From positions 18,850,501 through 18,914,500 of the forward strand of contig JAYKKI010000037.1 in assembly GCA_039881145.1 (NCBI GenBank): a DNA stretch of 64,000 bases, read 5' to 3'. The translations under genes and the position numbers were made by a program. Each line of letters begins with the position of its first letter. Position 1 is the first letter of the stretch. The notes beneath the pieces were generated by a model. It ran no database searches. It saw only the letters and a list, made by a program, of their open reading frames with translations, and was not told the DNA's origin. Shown piece by piece: positions 51,400-64,000 of the stretch. This stretch comes from Druceiella hillmani (Eukaryota > Arthropoda > Insecta > Lepidoptera > Hepialidae).

Positions 51400-52830
51400 T
51401 CATGTTGGAAACACAGAATAAATCATAAAAGACCTTAAAAAATGCTGGTTTTAAATCTCTTCATTAAGAAAAAAAATGGCTATCCACCAACTATGTCACT
51501 CGAGGAAAATACCAGTAATAACCCAACCTTAATTTGTTATATATTCTCAGTTCTTTCAGTCAATGTTTAAGCCTACTGATCCAAGAATAAATATATAATT
51601 CAAAAATATAAATGGCGTCAGTTTATTTCGCATGTCCTTTGATATTTTGAAAATACTTGCGTCATTGAACTTGATCAAAGACCCAGGACCAGATAGAATT
51701 GAACCAGCCATCTTCAAATATACCATATATATTCCTTTTATTCTCTTGTTTAATAAGTGTCTAACACATGAGAGTTTCCTACATGTTAGAAAAAAGCGCA
51801 CGTAACACCTGTTCACAAAACTGGATCCAAACAAAATATAGTTAACTATAGACCGAAATCAATTTCATCAGTACTTCCTAAATAATTATAGAGATTAGTG
51901 CATTAATAAACGTTTCCGATACTTCTTAGTTTCATTATACTAGAACAACATGGCTTTTTTCATGACAGATCTGTTATCACTAATCTACTACTTTACTCTC
52001 AGCACTTGTTCGAGTAACTAACTAAAGTATTCTTATGAAAGGTACCTATGACTGTTCGAATATACAAACTGAACAAGCTGATCTCTTTAAGCTTCGTGTT
52101 AACTGTGACGTGAACAAACTGTATTTAAATTACTTGAAGTGCGAACAAATCTGTTTTATAAAGAAAAAAAACAAGTAAACTGTAGGTATGAGATAAGAAG
52201 GAACTCACTCAAAAAAGTCGGCAGTATCATTTTTGATAGTAAACTACATTTTGGTTTGTGTATTGAGCAGATTGAATTTAAGGCCTATGGAAAGTTGAGC
52301 TTCGTATTAAGAAAGGCCGGGCTTTAAAAATGTTAAAACATACTTAACCTTGTACAATGCTCTTGTAAGATCAAAAATTTAATACGCTGTTTTTATCTGG
52401 CATCCACTATACGCCACTTGTTCTAACAGTACTGAGAACACACCAAAAAATTTATAGCTCTTCAATATCGTTTGGTGGCTGTAAATCATAGTGTAAAGTA
52501 TTAATTAATAAGTAAAAATGTGACGCCTTCAATCATAGACGTCTGTTATTAAAGTTGATGATTATGTTCAACATCTGTCAAGGTCATTATGTCTGTCCAT
52601 CTTTACTGAATCAAATTCCCAAACTAACTTGTAGCCGTCTCTTATTTCATGTCCAAAACGCACGAAAAAACGCCGGTATCAGAGCACCGCAACGTCGAAT
52701 GTGCTACTTGTACTCTTTATTAACAGATGTTGTCAAATGACATATTTACAAGTTCACGACCCCAGTTTCGATCAGATGTGAAAAACAGGCTTCGTTAAAT
52801 TCATGCACAGCGGATGGATTAGTAATTTTC
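51400..52830 (+). pseudogene. LINE ORF2 relic (reverse transcriptase and C-terminal region)
   Basis: A second, separate non-LTR reverse transcriptase remnant. Near 51650-51710 it reads LIKDPGPDRIEPAIFK, the RT entry motif (K.PGPD.I). Then come PFILLFNKCL and, by frame changes, VNYRP (about 51840-51855) and LEQHGFFHDRSVITNLL (about 51940-51990). After about 52030 the palm region with the expected YADD box is missing. It resumes with ADLFKL, CDVNKLYLN, KCEQICF, IFDSKLHFG, FKAYGKLSFVLR, LYNALVRSK and IIDRR-like pieces to about 52820. At least three frames and many stops. It does not match the LINE at 2490-4460 closely, so it belongs to a different family. Minus-strand open frames over it are shadows. 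Confidence 0.85.
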
Positions 52831-55800
52831 ATTTTCATTTTATTTTATTCACTGTTCGTCTGTAAGGCGCTCACATAAATAAGTTATCATCCATAATACC
52901 GGCATTATTTAATTGATAAGTTAGTCACAAATGTTTTCCGTATTAATTTTATTTCTTTTCAAACAAAATATTGTTTCCCTTATTTAAGTTAACAATGTCA
53001 AATTTATAATCATATTTAATTGGATATTTTATAAATTTATTTATCTTTCTTTGTTTTTTGTGGAAATTTAAAACACAAGCTTATTTCTTGTTTAGTGTTT
53101 ATTGAATATATCAAATAGTTTGTGTTAGTTCTTTTCCCTTTACATAATATAAATACAAATAAAAATTTAATACACAAAAGTAAAAATAAAATATAATAAA
53201 AGTAGTATTAATGAGTAACATAATGTATACTATGTTGCTTCTTACTTTGTAAATAATGCTTCATATTCGGTATTTACTACGAATGTAGCGGTTTACTTAA
53301 GTAAACCGGCAGGTGGAAGTAAAAGTGATATTTACATATTTTATAAATATTCCTTGCTCGTAACAAGTTTTCATAAAATTAAATGCATTAATTTTAGTCC
53401 TTATTGAAGAAAATATTTATATGTAAAAATAGCGATTAAAGTAAAAAATAACGATTTGAATTAGTTAATGCTGAATTTAAATTGTGTTTACACATGCCTG
53501 GATTATTCATCTTGAGGGTGAATAATCTTATGATTTTTTCTTACGGTTTGTCACAAGATGAAGCATAAACACCTTTGAATTTAAAAACCACATTACTTTG
53601 TAGACGCTCCTTCATGTGACCTATTTTTAACAAAGAGATAAGAGGTACAGAAAGCTAGTAAGTAGCGCAGTCCGCAAACTTCAAAGACCTCCTTTACTTT
53701 CAAGGAATGTGCGAGCGAAAAAGTTGAACAAGAGCCAGGGAGTGGTGGTAAATGTTGACATGCGTTGTGTAAGCTGTGGTATTTTACTTCAGTCATATAT
53801 CTTTCTCATATTCTTGGAAGATTAATTTATTAAATTTTGAATCCAAAATTTATTTGGGAACTGTATATTCCTCTTAAAATACGTTATTTTTACACGTTAT
53901 TTCTGGAACTGCGCTTAAATTTTGAGGTGTGATTAATATTCTGTCAATACGTATTATTTGTTGGATTTATGATTCTTGCTTGCTGCGATGTCGAAAGTCT
54001 AGTTCTCTGGCTTAATATGACATATTTCTTACGAATAGGTTAGAAGATAACATTGGTTTATAGGGAATCTAAGTTTTCAGATTATAATCAAAAACACAAA
54101 ACTTCATTTCTATAATTGACCAAAGTATCAAATATATTACATCATTAGGCTGAAGAGTTTACAAAATTTATCAAATAAATAACTCATTACCTTCTTAGGG
54201 AAGTCATTGTACTAGTAATTTATATTTAAATAATTATTTACGCTTAGCTCACTCGCTCGCTCAGCCCAGATAACATGGGAAACATTTTCAGGGAAATATT
54301 TTAATATTTATAGTAGCTTCACTTCTAGTCATTTTATTATTTCGGAAAGCAAAATATGTTACTCTTATTCCTTTGAAACCGAGGAGGGTTTAACGAATGC
54401 AAATGAGGGTGCAACTCAAAAATACACCTTATTTTTCTGTTCTCTTAGAACTATCTCTTACTACATTTCTATATTTAAAGTTTAATTTACGCATTGTCAA
54501 CATTTTCTTTTACACACGTTACATTTCAATAACGTATTTCTTATATTTAGAAGGAACAGTATGAATATAAACTTTGAATGATGTTATAATTTTGATATGT
54601 TCTCTTTTTTTATATATTATGCCTCTAATATTTAATATTATATAGAAGAAAAGAAACTGAAACATATAGCATTGCAAAAAAAAGTGTTTTGAATCTAGAT
54701 AACTTTATTGAATCCTCTAATTTTCATCACTGACTTTTACTTATATACCCATTTAATTTCACTGTACTTTTGAAGAAAAATTTTAACCATCTGCATATAT
54801 GTATAAATTATATTAGTTAATTAATGTCGTTTTCGCATTTGGATTATATATTTTACGTGTTCAAACATTTTTAGAATGCAAAATAATGCTGTTTTTAAAA
54901 AAATTATGTTTGGCCAGAAAAATTCAAAAACAAATGTTTACCACTTTCCTTCATTGATTTTAAAAGCGATGCCATTCAGATATTTCGCCATTTTTCTAGG
55001 CCTTTTCTCAATTTTGTCTAATTTACAAGCACTATATTTATTTTAAATTTTACTTTATTTACACTAACAAACTACAGCAGTTAAGATTAAGAGGGGACCC
55101 TTTTAATGCACCCTCCTATGGTAGATTATAATTTTTTTAATTATTAGGGAAATAAAAGTCAGCAATGTTTGATGATGAAATTTTAAGAAAGCCCGTATTC
55201 GTTTGTACTGAAGTAAAATATGTAGGGCTATATCTATCTAGCTAAATATCTAACTTTAGAGTTTCAACCATATGAATGAGTTTTCTCAAAAATATATATT
55301 ACTCAAATCGGCTATTTACGCGAAAATATATACATAGACATTATTGACGTAGAAAATTTACGTTTTTTATTTTAATTCGACTTTGCTCAAAATTTAAATT
55401 GGTATTATTTAAAATTTAAAAATCAACATTTAAAAATCCATATCAAAATCACGAAAACATGTGTCCAATATTTATTTATTTGTATTATTAAAATTACTTT
55501 GATACAACAATAACAAATATTAGTATTATTACAACATTAATTAGAATTTCATCCATTCACCATGTCAGTTAGCTGGAATGGCTGTATACAATGTTTTACT
55601 TCGGGCACTTTTAACGAGGCCGCAATAACTCGTGACTGCTAATTAAATTCGATCATTCTTTTGCTCTTCGATATGCACTTTAGCTGGTTTAATTGGGTTG
55701 TGCCTGTAAATTAAAAATATAGCTTAAAAATGCAACTACTTAGTGTCATATTTTAACGCGAACAAGAATTTAAGTACAAAAACGACTTTTCTAATACTTC

Positions 55801-57967
55801 ATAAAGCAGCTGAGGCGCGTACTTCCTCCGTCCGTCCCAAAATGCATGTTGTCTAAAGTAAAAAGATAATCAAATTTATTATAAATAAGATAATTAATTG
55901 TCCAATAATTTTGAGGCTAACCTGTTGTGAAACTTCTAAAAGAAAATTATGTCAATTATGAATCATAACTTACTATCTCAATAAGTTGATTGTTGAAGTC
56001 GGGTTGATAAAAACACATTCGTAGATACTGTCTGAAAACAACCTTGCGAATATTTTAAAAATAATACAACATAACGTATTAAATGTTGGAAAATATTATT
56101 ATATTTTAGTAATTGGCCTTAAATAATAAAACCTACAATGAAATATTTATATACCCTTGGATTTCTCATATCCCGTATTCATAAGTGCAGTTGAACTTAA
56201 TCATCCGTAAATAAAACAAAGCGGCTAACGATTTATTTTGCTCTTAATTTCAATTTGATTTTGCAAATGTAATATTTTTTAAACATTTTCAATGTATTGT
56301 TTTTTAACTTGTTAAAAAAATATGCATATGATAATGCAGTAATATTAACAAACTAATTTTCATAATGAAGTTTTCCTTAATTTGAAAGTGCGATAAAATA
56401 ACAATATTCTAAAAAAATAAATGCAAAAAGAGAGTTCTTCTAATGAATTATGGATAATTTAACCACATTGATAGAGATAGAGAATAAAATAATGTAATTA
56501 TTGACGGGTTTTACGTCATTTAATACACGAGTGAATATATAATCAAAAATTATTTTCATATCGTATTTAAAAACGTCTTCACTATAATTAATCGCTCAGT
56601 TGGAGCACATAAAATTATGACTATATTCCTAACCGAGTAATTAAGAATATTTGCTCAGTTACGCAATTACCTAAAACTGCCACATTTACAGTTAATGGAT
56701 AGCTCCGTAGTTTGCATCAACTTTTGTCTAACAGGGCTCATGAATAAACATGAAAGTAATTAATTATAAACATACTGCAGTAAATTTCGTAACTGTAGGA
56801 AGTATTATGATAAACACACTCTGGTAAATGATGTTACGTAGTTTTGTTTACTTATGTAAATTGAGCATTAAAGTAAATATGATTCATTAAAATTAAAAAA
56901 GATTTGTTTTGTATATAACTAGTGTACGATGAAAGTTAAAAAACGCAGACCTAACAAACACTAAGTGAATAAAATGATTCTAAGGTTGGCAATAACATTA
57001 ATGGAAGACTTTGAAAAATAGGATTGAAATAAACACTGAACTCATTATATTTCGAAGCCAATTTATTAAAAAAACTAAAATATTCGGAGCATTTGAGCAA
57101 TGTATTCTAAATCAAAAATATTGATTTTCATTTTATATAAATCAGTTATTTGTTTTATGTAAAAATATCGATATAATTAAATGGATATTATTCCAATTTT
57201 TGATGAGAACGTGTGGTGAAAAAAATTCCAAAATAACTATGTAATCACAAAAAATGAATTAAAGACAAACTTTTCTAGGGGAAAAATATCCCACATATTG
57301 CCAAAAAGTAAATAAAACATAAAAAATTACCATAAATGTTTGATTTTCTTATATTTTTGCTTGAGGTCTTGATTCCATGTAATCGTTTATATATGTTTAA
57401 AGAAGATTTTATGTATTTGTTTTTTGAATTTGCTGCCGAAATTTCAAAACCATACACCCTAATACCTTGTGTTTATTGTTTTATACCCTAAACCACAAGA
57501 TAATAGCATTCGTTGTTAGAAAGTTTCTTTCGCCTTTTGGCTGTTACATTTATCCGACTTCGTATTGATTAGTAAGGAACTTTGTTCATTGGTTAATATG
57601 TATTAGTAACTGATTAGTGAGCAATATTAAATCATTTTGTATTTGTAAATAAATATATATGCAAGTAAATGATATACAATTTTTAAACAAAGGCAGATAT
57701 TATATGAAATCACTTGGTACATTGAATTTTGGGTTGTTTCTGGTTTATTAAATACATCGAATATCTTAGGAAAATTATATTCATGTGTCAAAATTCTTCA
57801 TGAATTATAAACAAGTTTGTTACTTTGTGTTATGTTATTCGTTAGCTGTCATGGGCTTCTCCTGCAATATTTTAAATGATATATATTTATTCCTTTCTAA
57901 ATATTAAAGTAGAAGAATAAATTAAGTTGTTATATCTTATCATTAATTGCAATTTATGTTTTATCAT
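52831..57967. other. Long AT-rich stretch, no gene recognised
   Basis: Small contrasts only: a 20-bp palindrome at 53289-53308, an imperfect hairpin at about 53500-53528 (GATTATTCATC/GGTGAATAATC), and a less AT-rich patch at 53590-53800 whose 67-codon minus frame has no known motif. The frame at 57275-57457 is unrecognisable. Confidence 0.4.
53289..53308. repeat. Perfect 20-bp palindrome
   Basis: CGGTTTACTTAAGTAAACCG is its own reverse complement with no loop. Confidence 0.95.
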
Positions 57968-58021
57968 CCATCCATATTTTTCATATATAGATTACACATA
58001 TAATATGAAAAATGTGGATGG
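57968..58021. repeat. 19-bp inverted repeat with one mismatch, 16-nt loop
   Basis: CCATCCATATTTTTCATAT (57968-57986) is complementary to 58003-58021 except for one position that still allows a G-U pair in RNA. Confidence 0.93.
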
Positions 58022-60224
58022 CTTCATTTAAAAATTCAAACACTGATAGGAATCATATTCTTATTTATTTTAGATCATAAAACTAAGATATTTTTTGGTA
58101 CTAATATAAAAATTGTCAATGAGACATTATTAATTTTGCTATAGTCCAGGGCCATTAACATTCAAATTAAAAGGCAAGATAATAACAAGTTGCTTTCTTT
58201 TTAACCTCATATGTAATTCGCTGTTTTATATTATAATAAACTACATAGTTGTAAAAATACTCCTTAAATTTTAGGCTGCAACACTGTATATCGTGCCCTC
58301 AGATTATACCGTAATACTTCGAATTAGAGATTTTAATGAAATATTTTAATAAAGTTTAGGATATTTTTACAGATAGTTTTATCTGGAATGATGAGTCTTC
58401 CTATATAGAGTTTTGATTTACTGTGGTATCTAAAATATTTGTAGTAGTTCTTTCGAAAATTAAGAGCAAACAAAATTCCAACCTAGCGTTAGCAAAATTG
58501 TAGTGTTTTGATGTTCATTAAAAGTAAAAACTTACGTCTCTTCAAATGTGTTGTATGGAGATTTTGTATTCTTTATACTAGTCAATGGATTGTTTAAATT
58601 CTCAAAAAAGATTATTAAGAATATTTATAGTGCAAAAGGTAATTGTAACATTTATAACTAATAACTAATTAAATAACCAACCTTTCATGATTGTGGTCAT
58701 CATTGTGGTCACTCATAAATCAGCCGTCAACGCCATCCGTTTTTCATCCTTCATCCTCTGTTATTTGGTAAGACTATAGATGGACTATAGATGGAATATA
58801 GATGGAATCTTATATTTCGTGTATTTCATAATATCTTTTTGAAAAATTGCACATCAATTTGTCTACAAACAATTCCTTGTCTGTTTTAAATCTTTCCTAA
58901 GTTACATAAATATTGGTATAACTTGTACTTATTAGTCTTCTAAGACTCTTGATGTTTGAACGGGCTTAAAAAATATCTTTTCAATAAGCAGTTTGTTAAT
59001 TTTAAATTTTCTCTAGTTTTAGGGAGCGAATGGCGAAAACGACTACTTACACTTTCGTCATGTCCGTCTGACTGCTTATCTTTCTGTATATCATTGCATT
59101 ATTATTATTTTAGTTAAAGATAGATTATAGTGAAATTTTAACGGAAGACATAATTGAATTACAGTAATGCTTAATTTTTTTGTTCATCATTAAAAGTCGA
59201 ATTTTGTTATTTACATTATTGTTAATAATTAATTAAGCCACGTGGAATATTTTTTCACGTTGTTTAATTAATTCTTAAAAATAATATGAATAAACAAAAC
59301 CATAAATAAATAAACCATCAAAAAATTGTGTTTAACGTTCATGTGAATAATACAATTAATGTCAGAATAGTGTTTTTTTATTTACCTTGTATTCACTTTA
59401 GAAAATAAAATTATAAAATTGTGGGGTACAAAATTATAAGACATAGTTTCCAATTAATCGAAATATAATCTTGATACACGGTACTGCATAACCACTCCAA
59501 TATTTTTACGACGTAAATATTACCTAATACCCAATTATTTTATACTATTTATATGCAAGGTATTTTACGATATCTGTTAAATATGAATTTATTTGGTTTC
59601 ATCACTTATGTTTGTTTTATACACTTAAGTACGTTCTCAAGTAATTATTTATGAATAGCATTATTCTAAACCATACTTTTATAAATGAGGTATGTATGAA
59701 AAAAAATACTTAAAAAAAATTGAAATGAATGTCACCCTACTTTTAGTAGAGGAAGTGAATTTAAAACATGAAAGATCTGAAAAATGAATTTTTAAAACTT
59801 GGAACAAAATTCGACATAGCAACGAAAAATAGAACACGTAGCTTAATAAACGTCAAAATAAATAATGTATTTGAAAAGACTACAAGTTATAAAAATGTAA
59901 AAAATAGGCTTGTGTAGCATTTATTTTAACATTATTGCGTGATACTAGAAAGAGTAATAGTAGTTCAAAATATATAGGATTATATCTTCTGACGTGAGGA
60001 GGCACAGAAGAGAAAAGAACAAAATAAAATATTTTATTTTCTTAGTCTTTAGGTATAAAGTTAGTGATTAGTAACATGTGTTAACTTATATCCTTACACT
60101 TTTATTGTAAATAATACACCGGTTATGAAAACAATATACTAAAAATTTTGAGAGTGTTCTTTGACAAAATAAATCGTGCGCAACTCGGTACACACGACAG
60201 AAGTGAAACTTTTTCGCAATGTTC
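58022..60224. other. AT-rich DNA, no feature recognised
   Basis: Only a short tandem repeat at 58773-58805 stands out. Confidence 0.5.
58773..58805. repeat. 11-bp tandem repeat, three copies
   Basis: ACTATAGATGG, ACTATAGATGG, AATATAGATGG in succession. Confidence 0.9.
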
Positions 60225-60263
60225 ATACTTACAAAATCGAGACATATCTCGATTTGTAAGTAT
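60225..60263. repeat. 17-18-bp inverted repeat, 4-nt loop
   Basis: ATACTTACAAAATCGAGA (60225-60242) pairs with 60247-60263 apart from one extra A, around a CATA loop. Confidence 0.93.
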
Positions 60264-61737
60264 ATAACAAGTGATAAAACGCCAGGAAGAGAAATAAAGA
60301 TAGAATATACTAAGTTAGATTCAAAGATTTTACTAAACTCCTATAAGAAAATTTTAATACTATACATTCAGGAAAAATAATTAAATGCCTTTGCAAATTT
60401 ACGTCGACATCTATAAAATCTTCATGTGAATTTATATAAACAATTGTCAATTAAAAAATTAGCTACGATACCAAAACACGGCTGGTGAAGTACACTTAAA
60501 ATTAGTATTAATTAACAAAATTTTGACAGTTTATTTTTGACACAAAACGTAAAAATCAGCTGATAACAATAGTGACCGACTTTTTTGTTTGTTTTCGCGC
60601 AAAATTTTAACCGTTTACTTTTGATACGTACACAATAGATGATAGCAGTACTGAGCACCATTTTTGTTTCTTTTTGCATAGAGTACACTTCTTGCCTTTT
60701 TTTAACATGTTCGTCTATCTCTCTTCGTTGTTAGCTAAGTTTCTATTTTCTGCCCCTTCTTGTGATAGATACGTTACATTCTGACATCAAAAAACTTGCA
60801 ATATAGAATTTTTTTCTCACCCAAAGAAATTTCACTTTAGAAACTATCATGACGGATTTGCTTTCACTGTCAGAAATATTAGTGAAAATTACGAGCATAA
60901 TTGATATGTCTCGGATTTAAAAATAAGAAAGTAAGAGCAAGGAATCTAAATATTTTTGTTGAGAAATTTGATTAAATATTCTTAACCTTTTCTTCAAGAT
61001 TTTAAGGACTAAGAAGAAATTAGCTGTACATGTTTAATTTACGAATACTAAAATAATTTTTTCAGACAACCCAAATGACAAAGAATATCGTAGAAGATAA
61101 AAACTATTGCTGTAATATTTACTTTTAATTTTGAAAGAATATTTCATAATAATGCTATCGCCAGGAACACGACTTTGTTGGCCCAAAAAATATTGTTATG
61201 CTAACTGTAAGATTAATACATGCAATACCGTCTCTAGTAAATATAGAACTTAATATTTATTTTAATCATAAATACATTTTGCACTGAAGCTTCAAATTGT
61301 CGTATCTTCTCTTAGTTAGTCGATCAGATATAGCCTACCTAAAAAATTCTACACTGAAACAACCCCTAACCCAACAAAATCCAACACTAAACATTAAATG
61401 GAAATCTCCTTAAAATGTTCTTCTGCGTTACTGCGAACAGAAAACGTATTAAGTAAAGGCTCACAGAGATACTGACCAAAATCCCGAATACAATATTTTA
61501 TATTCTATTACTTTTGTTTTGTTCACCTAAATATATTTTTCATAATTATGTTGAATGTGAAGTCACACCCACTCTACAATTTTGTTATCTATATAGACAA
61601 TGAAGTATATAACAATGAATTTATACAGCATGTGAAAGATGACCAGCAAGTGCGTTTTCTCGTATTTGGTTTGATTATTCAAGCACGTAACTTCCTACAC
61701 GATTCCAGGGTTCACCTCTGGCTATGTGCATGTCGTA

Positions 61738-61739
<2 letters not shown>
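60264..61739. other. AT-rich DNA, no gene recognised; possible old duplication
   Basis: Around 60527-60680 two blocks about 83 bases apart share the order 'gttta-ttttga-ac', 'gataac/gatagcagtactga', 'ccga/cacc-tttttgttt', suggesting an old tandem duplication of an unclassified element. A less AT-rich stretch continues to about 60790. Confidence 0.3.
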
Positions 61740-61787
<48 letters not shown>

Positions 61788-61803
61788 CTGTATATATGTA
61801 TAT
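61740..61803. repeat. (TA)n microsatellite
   Basis: About 60 bases of TA with a CACCTG interruption near the right end. The open frame from 61548 that runs into it is not considered a gene. Confidence 0.94.
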
Positions 61804-64000
61804 AGTTAAATTAGTGCAATAAAATTTTTTGTTTTATGTTATATCTTAACCTTTTATTATTATAAATATGAATATGAAAGTGTTACGGCAAAATATGTTG
61901 AAATATAAAGGAATCAAATCTTCTATTAAATTTTATATCGCATTTTAATATAAATTTGAAGTTATAGCAAGTAATTTGGAATAAAATTTAAATATGAAAA
62001 ATTTTATTTATTAAAAGGATATAGACTATTTAAAGAAAGCCTTATATAATAAATCATTTCAGTGCTATACAATAATGTCAAAACATGGACTGTGGTTTAG
62101 TCTTCAAAAACAGGAAAACAAGAATGATTTACATAGCATATCTATCACTTATCAATTCACTTGACTGCTTATTAGTTAATTCTAGAACGTATTTTAATAT
62201 TTTTTTTTTTAATTATTTAAAATCTATTTATAGTAAATCAACCGATTAATGTCTTCATTATTTTAATGCTATTTTAAGAGTTATGGTCAAAAAAAAGGTC
62301 GAGAAAAAAGAACAAATATTCATTAATTTGACATACTCATTTTCTTTAGTATAAATAAGAATTTTTATATTCTAAGTATGCTACTGCATACTTAAATCAT
62401 AAAAACTCTTATTAATAGGAATGCTTTTATTTTGTTGTTTTATAAAGATATAAAAAGTACTTTCAGCTTTATGTGATGAATAGTGTTAAACCTAGAAAAT
62501 GTTATTATGGTATTTATATCAAGGGCATAATATTTACTCTTTTCTCCATATTTTCCATGGAATGTCAAAGAAATTTCCTCATTTTAGTTCTTGCGTTGCA
62601 AAATATCATATTCTTATATCGTTCAACTTTTTATTGCAGACGAGTAGATGTGAATTAATAGTTTTTTCGACTTTCCAAAGTTTCCAATTTCAGAACAGTA
62701 AGACTTCTTGCCTTCTTCTTCTTTACTTGTGAAGATTTATTTTCAAGTTTCAATGAGTTTTATGGGTAGCTCTGATTTGTTTACATTACTCTCTTTACCA
62801 AAATAAAACTTGATTTTTATGTATAATAATAATTTTATTATAAATATATAAAGATTATTTTAACAATCTATAAGGAATTAAAATCTTGCGTGTATCCAAG
62901 TAATTGGAAAAACCTTTATTTTATGGATAATTACAGAAGACGTTGGCTATGTTGACCGGGACGGCTATAAGTGCTCTCGTTTGTAATTTAACGGTGAGCG
63001 TATGATCGATGTAAGATGGAGCTATTAATAGTATGCATTTTCATATAAGCAAAAAGCATACATTGTTACCGTTTTTTAAATTATTTATTCCTTGCGTGTT
63101 TGTAATTTTAAGGAAAACTTCGTTTCATCAACATTAAAACGAACAATTTTTTTTTAAATGTGACATAATAATATTTTTAGCGCCTGAAAATTAAAAAAAA
63201 GTTTCCTATGTAACGTGCTAACACGGATACTTTAACGCTGTTTCAAAATATATTGTAGTGTGTAATTCAATTCAGTTATACTACGTAATTCCACGATAAA
63301 TCATTATTTTATTTCAAATTTTATTTTTGTTCAAAAACTTACACTTAATTATACCACGTTAAATAGTATGAGTATTTACATTACTGCTGAGTTAATTTCA
63401 GGACATTTGCACTTAATATTTAGTCAATTTAAATTAAAAATTTATTTTAAAATTAATGGGTTTATATTTAAATAAAACAAGGCAAAAAATAAAATCGAAA
63501 ATTTATAGAAACACTTTCAATTTGAGTAAATAATAACATCAAGTTTAATAAATAACTTCCATCTCCTATAAGAAAATTTTAAAACTTTTACGTATGTTAA
63601 TTAAATGGTGAATTTATATTCAATTAGTTTAGTGAATAAAGGATATTTGCAGTAATATAACCTTCAGCTACTTTGCAAGCCACGTAAGAAAAGTTTGGTT
63701 TTGAGTGATAAAAATAAGAGAAAGCGAAAGGGAACTCCTGGGGGAGTTTAATTGCTAGAAAAAATTAAATCGGACATTGCTGATTTGATATTCTTCAGAT
63801 TAGACATTACATGCTATATTGTCACTTTTAATGTTCAGGTATTACATATAAGGAAAATAACTAACTTGACACATAAATAGGCAATCGACCTAGTCGTCTT
63901 ATGGAAAATAGAGGTATATTTCCCTAGTACAATTTCAGAAAAAAAACATCACTTACCTTGCTTAAAACAAATATCTAAATTAAAGGAAACATTAGAAGAA
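61804..64000. other. AT-rich DNA, no gene recognised
   Basis: Short frames at 62473-62732 have no motif. A Lys/Arg-rich open stretch at about 63678-63740 was looked at as a possible DNA-binding segment but is too short to call. The window ends without a recognisable boundary. Confidence 0.4.

Noticed and set aside
51556..51834. 92-codon minus-strand frame
   Set aside because: Lies antisense over the second LINE reverse transcriptase, whose plus-strand motifs are convincing; treated as a shadow.
55820..55842. TACTTCCTCCGTCCGTCCCA, reminiscent of the end of plant Stowaway-type MITEs
   Set aside because: A single short resemblance with no complementary end or TA-flanked body found nearby, and the rest of the window is animal-like; judged a coincidence.
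63678..63760. Lys/Arg-rich open stretch resembling the start of a CENP-B/pogo-type DNA-binding domain
   Set aside because: Only about 20 codons before a stop and no following helix-turn-helix residues.

Overview
The window looks like an arthropod, most probably insect, nuclear genome segment. It is strongly AT-rich and gene-poor, dotted with long (TA)n microsatellites, and its only recognisable coding sequence is decayed transposable-element protein: Jockey-like LINE ORF2, mariner, a DD41D-type Tc1/mariner relative, and a PIF/Harbinger element with a MADF-BESS partner protein. No host gene, bacterial-style operon, CRISPR array or convincing intact tRNA or rRNA gene was recognised. It is best read as intergenic or deep-intronic DNA. 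The species cannot be fixed by eye.

Layout. 1-9 kb: a Penelope-like terminal fragment (1087-1131), a (TA)n tract, a Jockey-like LINE relic (2490-4460), then an old tandem array of about 160-bp units (5230-6720). 9-20 kb: a 292-bp duplication ending in a 30-bp minisatellite, a purine-pyrimidine tract, a short Tc1/mariner transposase remnant (10960-11250), and long featureless DNA with one perfect 21-bp hairpin (18686-18729). 20-24 kb: a complete but dead DD41D transposon inside a (TA)n array (20205-21514), then a second tandem array of about 120-bp units (22110-23410). 24-40 kb: mostly featureless, with a 66-bp-arm perfect inverted repeat (28551-28687), a 112-bp tandem duplication (31571-31788) and a deleted mariner (35537-36469). 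40-45 kb: a head-to-head Penelope-like terminal structure carrying a hammerhead-ribozyme fold (40780-40820), then the Harbinger relic (about 42390-44398). 45-64 kb: a tRNA-like SINE head (49091-49155), a second LINE ORF2 relic (51400-52830), small hairpins and otherwise featureless AT-rich DNA.

How the parts relate. In the Harbinger relic the DDE transposase (minus strand) lies between two pieces of a MADF-BESS protein (plus strand), with splice-like signals at the joins. The two Harbinger proteins therefore appear nested on opposite strands. All recognised element genes are broken, so the relevant processes are past transposition, tandem duplication and short snap-back (template-switch-like) inverted duplications, not a working gene system. 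The best candidates for something undescribed are the Harbinger gene architecture, the Penelope-type hammerhead junction, and the unusual number of near-perfect short-loop inverted repeats.
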